Shown: positions 35,941 through 43,223 of the stretch, piece by piece | Position numbering within the stretch: position 1 is the stretch's first letter | Layout: the number at the start of each line of letters is the position of its first letter | Assembly (NCBI GenBank): GCA_030637745.1 | Contig: DAOWFX010000123.1 | Span: 7,906-71,905 of the forward strand | DNA: 64,000 nt | Source: JAGLOK01 sp023139005 | GTDB lineage: Bacteria > Bacillota > Clostridia > Christensenellales > UMGS416 | Direction: 5' to 3' | Program-made: the position numbers and the translations under genes | The notes under the pieces: model-generated | Databases searched by the model: none | What the model was told of the DNA's origin: nothing | What the model saw: only the letters and a program-made list of their open reading frames with translations

Positions 35941-36062
35941 AATGAGAGGGACACATATGATAGGCTTTGGGGCTAAAAGCCACTAAGAGAGCGAACATAG
36001 ACCGACCCCTAATAATATAAGGTCCTATAACACCAGTTAGATACTGAATGAAAGGAAATATA

Positions 36063-37190
36063 ATGAATATAGCAAATATCGATAAGATTATTACAGAGTT
36101 TGATATCATTGGATATGATAAAATGTTTAAAAATTTCTTGGAGTGTTTAGAAACACACAAAGTAGAATCAAGATTTATGATTGATAAGGGAAAAGATAAA
36201 TCAAGAATAGAAATAGATAATGAATATTATGAAGTATATCCAAACGGAAGTAGAAGACATGCATATATACTTGAAGGACATATGTACAAATTATACTTCT
36301 CACAAAAGAGATCAACTAATATGAACTTCTATCCAATTAAAATAGATGTTAGTTCAAATGTACTATGGAGTAGAAATCCTCAAAAAGCATACTCGTATAT
36401 TTTTTCAATAATCAACTGGATAAATAACAATTACAATAATGAGTCTACAAATATTAAAATTATCGAAAGAGTAAATAGAATTGACCTATGTTGTCATACA
36501 GATGAATTTTGCATTACAGAGGAGTCGAAGAAGGGCATGCAGGGAAGATATAGAAAACATAATCTGTTTATTAATAATAATAAAATTGAAACAATGGCTA
36601 TTGGGATAAGAAAAAATAAAAATCATATATTTTGTAGAATGTATAACAAATCAGCAGAAGCAGTATTAAATGCAAACAAATACTGGTTTTTTGATATATG
36701 GAAAAAAGAAGGCTTAGATAAGAGTAAAGTATGGAATATAGAATTTGAATTACATAGATCCTATTTTAATGAATTAAGAGATAGTAATGATAAAACATTA
36801 GATACATTTGAAGATATCTATAAGAATATTCATTCAATATGGGAGTATTGCACTAATGAATGGCTAGTTCATAAAGATCTAATTAATACTAGAATAGAAC
36901 GATGTCCAGTTAGCAATGAATGGGAAAAGATACAAAACTCATTTAACGGATTTAAGGGAAATGGCTATATAACAAGAGGAAATCAAGTAAAAGCAGGAGC
37001 AGAATATATTATACCAAATATTGTAGGATACTTAACTTCATATGCTTCTAAATATCCAGAAATGAACATAGATGAAGCCTTTAAAGATATTATGTTAAAA
37101 GGTATGACTTATCTAAATAAAAGAAAGAATAGCACATTTGAAAAAGTCATAAACGAAAAAAGAAAAATTACATTAGGAGGTGAAACATGA
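36063..37190 (+). CDS. Rep_trans-like replication initiation or relaxase protein
   Basis: A 375-residue protein resembling rolling-circle initiators of the Rep_trans family (pT181 Rep, ICE NicK). Supporting blocks are ERVNRIDLCCHTDEF, ETMAIGIRKNKNHIFCRMYNKS (like the IGSRKSxxxxRIYDK motif with a Tyr), and WNIEFELHRSYF. It would nick one strand at an origin for replication or transfer of the excised circle. The ATG at 36063 has AAAGGAAATATA upstream. The excisionase start overlaps its stop by 4 bases. Family assignment is by motif only. Confidence 0.65.
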   Translation: MNIANIDKIITEFDIIGYDKMFKNFLECLETHKVESRFMIDKGKDKSRIEIDNEYYEVYPNGSRRHAYILEGHMYKLYFSQKRSTNMNFYPIKIDVSSNVLWSRNPQKAYSYIFSIINWINNNYNNESTNIKIIERVNRIDLCCHTDEFCITEESKKGMQGRYRKHNLFINNNKIETMAIGIRKNKNHIFCRMYNKSAEAVLNANKYWFFDIWKKEGLDKSKVWNIEFELHRSYFNELRDSNDKTLDTFEDIYKNIHSIWEYCTNEWLVHKDLINTRIERCPVSNEWEKIQNSFNGFKGNGYITRGNQVKAGAEYIIPNIVGYLTSYASKYPEMNIDEAFKDIMLKGMTYLNKRKNSTFEKVINEKRKITLGGET

Positions 37191-37378
37191 TAATTGAGAA
37201 TAGCCCATCAATTTATACAGTAACAGAAGTTATGAAGATTTTGAAGTGCAGTAGAGCAACAGTTTATAAATTTATAGCAGATGGAGTATTTCCTGCAAAA
37301 CGGATTGATAGAAAACACAGAATACCAGTACAACCGTTTTTAAGATGGCTCTATGCAGACGATAAATTAGAGGCTTAA
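37187..37378 (+). CDS. xis: Excisionase / helix-turn-helix domain protein
   Basis: A 63-residue MerR-like helix-turn-helix protein (YTVTEVMKILKCSRATVYKFIADGVFPAKRIDRKHRIP), the short form used as excisionase or directionality factor next to integrases. AGGAGGTGAAAC precedes the ATG, and it overlaps the initiator gene by 4 bases. The integrase follows after 2 bases. Confidence 0.82.
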   Translation: MIIENSPSIYTVTEVMKILKCSRATVYKFIADGVFPAKRIDRKHRIPVQPFLRWLYADDKLEA

Positions 37379-37380
37379 TC

Positions 37381-38529
37381 ATGGCAAGAGAAAGAATAGA
37401 ACGTAATATACAATACGACAAAAAAACTAAACTATACTATGTCCATTTATATTACGGACTAGATAATAATAATAAGAGAATAAGAAAAATGAAAAGAACG
37501 AATAAATTAAAAAGTGCACGCTCTATTCTTTCCAATCATGAAACAGAGATTATAACTGGTACAGCAATCATTCCTCAAGAACAAACACTTGCAGAATGGC
37601 TTGAATACTGGATGGACTACATTATGAAACCACGATTGCAGGAAACTACGATATACGGATATGAAGGAATCATAAGACGATATGTAATTCCTTATCTTGG
37701 TAATTTAAAAATTCAACAGATCAAACCGATAACTGTTCAGAAATACTATTCAAATATGATGAATAACAATCAGCTTTCATCAAATACAGTTCTAAAACAT
37801 CATAATCTTTTGAAAACTGCTTTCAAATATGCAGTTAAACAAGAAGTTGTATTTAGAAATATTATAGACGGAGTAGAGCCTCCAAAGAAAATACAAAGAG
37901 AGGCAAAAGTATATAATGTTGAGCAATTACGAAAACTAATAAATCTTTCAGAAAATACAAGAATGGAAATCATAATTAAACTATGTGTATATCTAGGATT
38001 AAGAAGGGAAGAAGCTTGTGGTTTAAAATGGTCTGATATAGATTTAGATAATCAAACGATTTATATACGCCCTGCTAGGACTTCAGCAGGATCTAAGACA
38101 ATTGTTAAGAGCACAAAGAATTTTACATCCACACGCAAGCTACACCTTGCAGATACTTTAGTAATCGCTCTACAGAAGGAAAAGTTAAAGCAAAAAGAAA
38201 ATGCGGAATTCATGCAAAACGATTATATAGTAAGTGAGTATATTTTAGTAATGGGTGATGGTAAACCATATAGACCAAATTATATATCAGAACTATTTAC
38301 AAAGTTTTTAAAGAAAAATAATATGCCTAAGATAGTACTACATGAACTAAGACATACATTTGCATCACTTTCAAACTATGCAGGAACACAAGAATTTGAT
38401 ATCGGTAAAGCAATGGGACACTCAACCCCTTCGACAACTAAAAAAATCTACACACACTTATTCGACAAAAAGCAAACAAATGCAATGAATGCAGTTGCTA
38501 ATATAATTGGAGAAACTGATGAAAGATAA
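37381..38529 (+). CDS. int: Tyrosine recombinase (site-specific integrase)
   Basis: A 382-residue phage/Tn916-type integrase. It has an N-terminal arm-binding segment (about 1-45), a SAM-like core-binding domain (about 60-150) and a catalytic domain with Arg in LGLRREEACGL, HELRHTF (His and second Arg), GHSTPSTT and the nucleophile Tyr in KIYTHLF. All catalytic residues are present, so it should be active. The substrate is the tmRNA 3' end. The next gene overlaps its end by 11 bases. Confidence 0.95.
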   Translation: MARERIERNIQYDKKTKLYYVHLYYGLDNNNKRIRKMKRTNKLKSARSILSNHETEIITGTAIIPQEQTLAEWLEYWMDYIMKPRLQETTIYGYEGIIRRYVIPYLGNLKIQQIKPITVQKYYSNMMNNNQLSSNTVLKHHNLLKTAFKYAVKQEVVFRNIIDGVEPPKKIQREAKVYNVEQLRKLINLSENTRMEIIIKLCVYLGLRREEACGLKWSDIDLDNQTIYIRPARTSAGSKTIVKSTKNFTSTRKLHLADTLVIALQKEKLKQKENAEFMQNDYIVSEYILVMGDGKPYRPNYISELFTKFLKKNNMPKIVLHELRHTFASLSNYAGTQEFDIGKAMGHSTPSTTKKIYTHLFDKKQTNAMNAVANIIGETDER

Positions 38530-38842
38530 AAAAATAATTGATATGGGTCATTATAAGCAAAATAGGGTATTGAAGGAATTCAAAAAAGAGTATCCTCAAA
38601 TAAAATCCATAGTTCTAGAAATTGTATGTGGTGATATTGATATATTATTTAAAAATATAGAAAAAGCACTTGAAGCAAATAACGCTGTTGCTATAAGATT
38701 TCTAATAGCTGATTTGCTGGATTTATATGATGATGTTATTGGTACTATTATCTCTGAAAACGTATCATTTAATGAAATAAAACATAACGAGAATGAAACA
38801 ATGCTAATATACTATAGGGATTGGATTGACAGTGTTCTGTAG
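38519..38842 (+). CDS. Hypothetical element cargo protein
   Basis: A helical, soluble protein of 107 residues (KDKKIIDMGHYKQNRVLKEF, then FKNIEKALEANNAVAIRFLIADLLDLYDDVIG). The ATG at 38519 has GGAG seven bases before it; a TTG at 38507 is less likely. It is translationally coupled to the integrase. I do not recognise a family. Confidence 0.65.
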   Translation: MKDKKIIDMGHYKQNRVLKEFKKEYPQIKSIVLEIVCGDIDILFKNIEKALEANNAVAIRFLIADLLDLYDDVIGTIISENVSFNEIKHNENETMLIYYRDWIDSVL

Positions 38843-38853
38843 ATTATTGAAGG

Positions 38854-38901
38854 CATACATTTGCATTACTTTCAAACTATGAAGGAATACAAGACATTTA
38901 A
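38854..38901 (+). pseudogene. Fragment of an integrase 3' region
   Basis: 41 bases (38854-38894) match the integrase gene at 38353-38393 with three mismatches. In the same frame they encode HTFALLSNYEGIQDI then stop, against HTFASLSNYAGTQEFD in the intact integrase. No start is present, so it is a remnant. Confidence 0.75.
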
Positions 38902-38917
38902 TTCAGATTAATTTATA

Positions 38918-39502
38918 TTATACGTTTTCAATTTCATAATCAACTTTTTTATCTCCATTAGAATTTTCGCTTAGTTTAATAATAACCACAAAATAATACT
39001 CATTTTTATTTAGGTCATTATATAGTATTTTTACCTTGCATATATCATTATTGTTACTATAAACACTAAATATTCCAAAAGTAATATTTTTATTAGGTTT
39101 TATGCCTTTTATAAAGCTTGTTACACAATTATCAGTAGGTTTATTACTCAATGATATTTTTTGTTTCTTTCTATCGTAATATTCTAGTCTAATATTATTA
39201 GCTGTACTATTACCAATGTTTTCTAATGTGCATGTTAAAAATGCTTCTCTTCTCTGATATCCTTTAGCGTTAATATCATAAGCATTATTATATATTAGTT
39301 CAAAGAATTGCTTACAATCACACCATTCTGTACTTATATTATCTAACTGCAAGTATGGTCTGCTAAATACTTTATTTTGATTAGTCATTTGCTTATTTGT
39401 ATTTCTAGTAACATACACTATTGTTAGTATGGTGCTCAATATAGCAACTACTGATGGTGCAATCCAATAAAGATTACTATAAATATACTCACAAAATTGC
39501 AT
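38918..39502 (-). CDS. Hypothetical single-pass membrane protein, element cargo
   Basis: A 194-residue protein with one N-terminal membrane helix (about residues 12-32) and a soluble domain with beta-sandwich-like patterns (EAFLTCTLENIGNSTANNIRLEYYDR), similar in style to CARDB- or Ig-like folds. It is the only element gene besides the repressor on the minus strand, has its own leader, and lies next to the right end, where cargo genes usually sit. The role is unknown; a superinfection or defence role is possible but unsupported. Confidence 0.65.
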   Translation of the reverse strand: MQFCEYIYSNLYWIAPSVVAILSTILTIVYVTRNTNKQMTNQNKVFSRPYLQLDNISTEWCDCKQFFELIYNNAYDINAKGYQRREAFLTCTLENIGNSTANNIRLEYYDRKKQKISLSNKPTDNCVTSFIKGIKPNKNITFGIFSVYSNNNDICKVKILYNDLNKNEYYFVVIIKLSENSNGDKKVDYEIENV

Positions 39503-39587
39503 ATGCTCTTCCTTATTAATACTTTTAAATAATATACTTACTATATACCATTATATAGTAAGTAACAAATAAATCAATATATTATGC

Positions 39588-39605
39588 TTCCAACGATTTT
39601 CCAAC
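39588..39605 (+). repeat. Right arm-type integrase sites
   Basis: Two direct copies of TTCCAAC (39588, 39599), 11 bp apart and about 50 bp inside attR, matching the left pair in sequence and orientation. Confidence 0.55.
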
Positions 39606-39624
39606 GCAAACACTCAAGCATAAC

Positions 39625-39646
39625 AAAAAACCCACTAAATAGTGGG
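39625..39646 (-). terminator. Element-supplied tmRNA terminator
   Basis: On the minus strand CCCACT-ATTT-AGTGGG is followed by TTTTTT, 8 bases after the tmRNA CCA end. It lies inside the element, so it replaces the host terminator left at 34494-34519. Confidence 0.85.
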
Positions 39647-39653
39647 CTTTCTC

Positions 39654-39681
39654 TGGTGGAGGCGAGGGGAATCGAACCCCT
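39654..39681. repeat. attR within the restored tmRNA 3' end
   Basis: The right copy of the 28-bp att core, forming the T-arm and acceptor 3' strand of the functional tmRNA. It is identical to 34527-34554. Confidence 0.9.
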
Positions 39682-40017
39682 GTCCGCAATCGGTACTCCA
39701 GCGTTTTCTTCGGGTGTAGCGATGTTGTATTAATCTTTAGACAATCCCGAGACAATGTCGCAAGCCCAAGTTGTCTGCAACTCTGTTTAATCCAGGCACA
39801 AGCCAGAGCATCAAGTGCCTAGTGCCTCACATAATTTGACGCCCTCTTAAGCTATGCGAGCCTCGCAAAAGATGGACGGCTGACCGCTATTAAGCAGCAG
39901 CTAAAGCTAAATTATCGTTGTTAGCTATTAAGTTTACCCGTGGATTAACGTGGGAACAGGAGAACCACGACCCGCTTACAAAGGTCCCCCGACAACGTCG
40001 AAAGCCGGTACGCCCCC
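39654..40017 (-). ncRNA. ssrA: Transfer-messenger RNA (tmRNA)
   Basis: Rescues stalled ribosomes with SmpB and tags the unfinished peptide. The 5' end GGGGGCG pairs with CGCCTCC before the encoded ACCA. The T-arm GGGGTTCGATTCCCC and the opening GGGGGCGTACCGGCTTTCG are typical. The tag frame (39890-39925) reads ANNDNLALAAA and ends with UAA UAG. The length is about 364 nt. The 3' end is the att site of the adjacent element and is intact. smpB lies about 670 bp upstream on the same strand. Confidence 0.95.
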
Positions 40018-40030
40018 AGAATGGTTACAT

Positions 40031-40632
40031 GCACTGCTATTCAGTGCACAAATAATATATAATGCGGTCACATATGTTTAATATGCTCCCTTTTACAGAT
40101 TATTTCTACCCTGCCTACTAGCACATCTAACCATTCTGTTTTGAATGCTTATGTTGCATGCACTGCTATTCAGTGCACAAATAATATATAATGCGGTCAC
40201 ATATGTTTAATATGCTCCCTTTTACAGATTATTTCTATCCTGCCTACTAGCACATCTAACCATTCTGTTTTGATGGTCATATTGCATGCACTGCCATTCA
40301 GTGCAAAATTCATAAATAACTCGGTCACATATGTTGGATATGTTTCCTTTTATTTGTCAATTTTACTCTGCCTATCGGCACATCTAACCATTCTGATTCA
40401 GATGTTTATGTTATATGCACTGTTATCCAGTGCAAAAGCTATATAGAACACAGTCACTTAAAAAGTATTTCCTTTAGGAAATGCTCGGGTAGCCTAGTTA
40501 TGGACAATAGCTTGTGGTTACGATAGAAATAATCTAAGATTATTGACCAACGTTCCTATGCACACTCTGTATATCGGCACATCTAACCATTCTGATTCAA
40601 ATGTTTACGCTACATGCACTGCCTCCCAGTGC
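40031..40632 (-). repeat. Five-hairpin tandem repeat array upstream of ssrA
   Basis: Five copies of GCACTG-N5-CAGTGC start at 40031, 40160, 40288, 40417 and 40616 (spacings 129, 128, 129, 199). Shared flanks include ACATCTAACCATTCTG (four copies) and, on the minus strand, GTGAC-Y-G before the hairpin and TATATT or TATATA 6-8 bases before it in four copies. The first two units are almost identical; the fourth interval has about 70 extra bases. The array fills the space between smpB and ssrA (40018-40688), with no protein gene in it. Confidence 0.85.
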
Positions 40633-40688
40633 TTCTAAACAATATAGTTTTTTAAATATTGTCAGATTATAATGTTGCTTCTTTTTTC

Positions 40689-41150
40689 TTACTTATTTCT
40701 GTCTGCAAATGCACGCTCAATTTGTCTTTTTGCAGTTTGGTCTGCCTTGGTTGCACGTTTATCGTAAAATTTCTTGCCCTTGGCAACTGCAAATTCCAGT
40801 TTTACACGTCCACTTTTTAAGTATAACCGTAATGGAACTAAAGCGACACCCTGTTGCATTGATAGATCGTTGAGATAACGTATTTGCTTTTTATGCAAAA
40901 GCAATTTTCGATCTCTTTCACTATCGACATTGAAGATATTTCCCTTTTCATAGGGTGCGACATGCATCGATATCAGGTACGCTTCACCGTTGCGGATTGA
41001 TACATAGCTGTCCTTAAAGGTAGAGCGCCCCATGCGCATGGATTTTACTTCCGTACCCTTGAGTTCCATGCCCGCCTCGAAAATCTCGTCAATAAAGTAT
41101 TCATGACGTGCTTTTCGATTCAGTCCTAGCGTTTTTTCGCCCTTAGCCAT
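40689..41150 (-). CDS. smpB: SsrA-binding protein
   Basis: Binds tmRNA and brings it to stalled ribosomes. The 153-residue protein has NRKARHEYFIDEIFEAGMELKGTEVKSMR, NIFNVDSERDRKLLLHKKQI and the C-terminal GKKFYDKRATKADQTAKRQIERAF, all SmpB hallmarks. The ATG at 41150 follows GGAGAAAAG; the in-frame extension upstream is not part of the family. ssrA follows on the same strand beyond the repeat array, so the two partners are linked. Confidence 0.96.
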   Translation of the reverse strand: MAKGEKTLGLNRKARHEYFIDEIFEAGMELKGTEVKSMRMGRSTFKDSYVSIRNGEAYLISMHVAPYEKGNIFNVDSERDRKLLLHKKQIRYLNDLSMQQGVALVPLRLYLKSGRVKLEFAVAKGKKFYDKRATKADQTAKRQIERAFADRNK

Positions 41151-41223
41151 CTTTTCTCCTAGTGCATAATAGTACCTTTTCAAGGGATTATATTATATCA
41201 CAGTTTAATAATCAAACAAGGGA

Positions 41224-42081
41224 CTATTCCTCGATCACTTTATCATACTCCGCAGGCATCTCGATACCTGCAAAATACTGTATAAATCCATCCACCATAC
41301 CTGATACTAGCAGTGCGCGATAGGCATCGTCGTTGAGTAGCTTGTCGTCTTCTTCGTTGGACATATAGCCACACTCGATGAGTGTCACAGGAATGCGTGA
41401 CCAGTTAAAGCCTGTAATATCTCCCCTGTATGAAAGCTTATGATCCTTTGCATCGGTGAAAGTGATAACATTTTTTTGTATCAATCCTGATAAGCGCTTG
41501 CTTTCTTCATAAAGATGTGTGCTCACACTCTTGTATTTTGGCGTGAGCATTGATATACCGGTCTTTGAAGGACTCTTTGAACTATTGGCATGGATGCGAA
41601 TCCATACATCACATCCGGCTTCTTTTACCATCTTTGCTCGCTCTTGGTTAGATATGTCCACCTCAGCGACTTCTCGCGTCATAAATACCGATGCACCACG
41701 TTCTTCTAGTGCAGCTTTTAGTAAAAATGAAATATCCAGGTTGAATACATGCTCTTTGAGCTGTGAAAGCACTCCATGCGTGCCGAAAGAGCATTTTGCC
41801 TTCATCTTCACATAATAGGGAGACTGAGATTCCTCGTCACTATTCCCGCTCCGCTGATGACCTGGGTCGATCCCTATTTTATACCCAAGCAAATCCTGAG
41901 GTATCGGTGTATCTGTAGGTACTGGTGTTGGTGGGGGTGTTACAGTTGGTGTTGCACTCGGTGTAACCAAAGGAGTCGGCAACACAGTCATTGTTGGAGT
42001 TGATGTATTATTTTCAACTACAGTCTGTGTACAACCACTCAGTAGCAAAATAAATAATATAATAATGATTAGTTTTTTCAT
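41224..42081 (-). CDS. N-acetylmuramoyl-L-alanine amidase, lipoprotein
   Basis: A wall hydrolase (Amidase_3) that cuts the amide between MurNAc and L-Ala. The signal ends in a lipobox (LLLSGC, Cys 17), followed by a Thr/Pro-rich tether (about 25-60) and the catalytic domain with Zn ligands in GIDPGHQ, KEHVFN and RIHANSS and the catalytic Glu in LIECGYMSN. 285 residues. It lies upstream of smpB on the same strand; a link is only positional. Confidence 0.9.
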   Translation of the reverse strand: MKKLIIIILFILLLSGCTQTVVENNTSTPTMTVLPTPLVTPSATPTVTPPPTPVPTDTPIPQDLLGYKIGIDPGHQRSGNSDEESQSPYYVKMKAKCSFGTHGVLSQLKEHVFNLDISFLLKAALEERGASVFMTREVAEVDISNQERAKMVKEAGCDVWIRIHANSSKSPSKTGISMLTPKYKSVSTHLYEESKRLSGLIQKNVITFTDAKDHKLSYRGDITGFNWSRIPVTLIECGYMSNEEDDKLLNDDAYRALLVSGMVDGFIQYFAGIEMPAEYDKVIEE

Positions 42082-42259
42082 AAAAAAATAGCGTTACCCT
42101 TCATGTAGATAAAAAATTCTTCATCATTATATCATATAAATCATAATGTGTAGTAACAAACGTATGAATACATAAACCTGTAAATCATGTTATTGCTTGA
42201 CTGTTATTAACAGCACATTTATAATTCAAACTATTGATAAACTCTTAGGGGGTAACACT

Positions 42260-43222
42260 TTGTTAAAAGGAAAAACGATAGCGACATTGGTTTCTGCATA
42301 TAATGAAGGAAAACTTATTACAAAAACACTATCAACCATGCCAAAGTTTGTAGATAAAATCATTGTTGTCAATGATTGTGGAACAGATGACACCTTGGAT
42401 CGTATTTTAGAATATATGAAGAAAGATAAGCGTGTTGTTTTAATCAAACACGAAGTGAACATGGGACTTGGTAGCACAATAAAGACTGGTTTCAAAAAAT
42501 CATTAGAGCTGGATATCGATGTTACTGCTATTATGAACGGTGATGCACAGATGCATCCTGATGATCTAATTAATATTTGCACTCCGATGGTTGAAGGCAA
42601 ATCAGATTTTTCCAAAGGAAATAGGCTTTTGCATACAGAAACTATTGGATCAATGCCAAAATATCGTTTGTTTGGCAATAGCATTCTTACTTTCCTTAGC
42701 AAGATGGCATCAGGATATTGGCATGTCATTGACAGCCAATGCGGATACTCAGCAATATCTAAAGAAGCACTAAAAAGAATTCCATTTCATGAAATAACAC
42801 CACGATATGGTTATAATGCAGACTTATTAAACTTACTCAATATTGCAAACTGCTCTGTAATTGATGTATCAGTCAAGGCAGTATATGGAGAAGAAGAGTC
42901 AAAAATAAAGATTGGAAACTATATAGTTAAAACTTCAGCATTATTACTCAGACTATTTATTAGGCGTATGTGGCGCAAATATTTTATACTGGATTTCAAT
43001 CCATTGGTGTTTTTTTATATGATGTCGGTTGTATGTTTGCTTTTTGTATCGTTCCCGATGTTCATTAGATTCTTTTATAGGCTCATTTGGCTTGATGACG
43101 TAGCAAAAACCACAGCACTTATATGTGCACTTTCGTTTTTTATGGGATTTCAATTTTTATTCTTTGGCATGTGGATGGACATGGATGACAACAAGCGCCT
43201 AAATCCACGTATAAAAAACTAG
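42260..43222 (+). CDS. Family 2 glycosyltransferase with C-terminal membrane helices
   Basis: A 320-residue polyprenol-type glycosyltransferase. The GT-A domain has TLVSAYNEGKLITKTL, IIVVNDCGTDDTLD, and the metal site AIMNGDAQMHPDD (ND-x-D in place of DxD). Two membrane helices follow near 260-285 and 295-315. I chose the TTG at 42260, after AGGGGGTAACAC; an ATG-free extension upstream lacks a ribosome site. The flippase gene begins one base after its stop, suggesting a shared surface-glycan job. Confidence 0.86.
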   Translation: MLKGKTIATLVSAYNEGKLITKTLSTMPKFVDKIIVVNDCGTDDTLDRILEYMKKDKRVVLIKHEVNMGLGSTIKTGFKKSLELDIDVTAIMNGDAQMHPDDLINICTPMVEGKSDFSKGNRLLHTETIGSMPKYRLFGNSILTFLSKMASGYWHVIDSQCGYSAISKEALKRIPFHEITPRYGYNADLLNLLNIANCSVIDVSVKAVYGEEESKIKIGNYIVKTSALLLRLFIRRMWRKYFILDFNPLVFFYMMSVVCLLFVSFPMFIRFFYRLIWLDDVAKTTALICALSFFMGFQFLFFGMWMDMDDNKRLNPRIKN

Positions 43223-43223
43223 T

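Larger units (their letters stand above)
34555..39681. mobile_element. Integrative element of about 5.1 kb in ssrA
   Basis: Bounded by 28-bp direct repeats of the tmRNA 3' end. Contents in order: paired arm-type sites, a long hairpin, an S24-fold repressor (minus), a 50-residue ORF, a hairpin, a Rep_trans-like initiator, an excisionase, a tyrosine integrase, an unknown gene, an integrase remnant, a membrane protein (minus), right arm sites and a terminator. There are no capsid, terminase or conjugation genes, so it looks like a small integrative mobilisable element or a plasmid-like satellite. Its genes look more AT-rich than the host genes around it. Confidence 0.88.

Noticed and set aside
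35879..36160. 93-residue minus-strand frame at the element's origin region
   Set aside because: It overlaps the structured gap and the start of the initiator gene, with no convincing ribosome site.
34555..39681. Prophage
   Set aside because: Integrase and repressor are present, but there are no terminase, capsid, tail or lysis genes in 5.1 kb.
40031..40632. CRISPR array
   Set aside because: Units are about 129 bp, the whole unit is conserved, and there are no unique spacers or cas genes.
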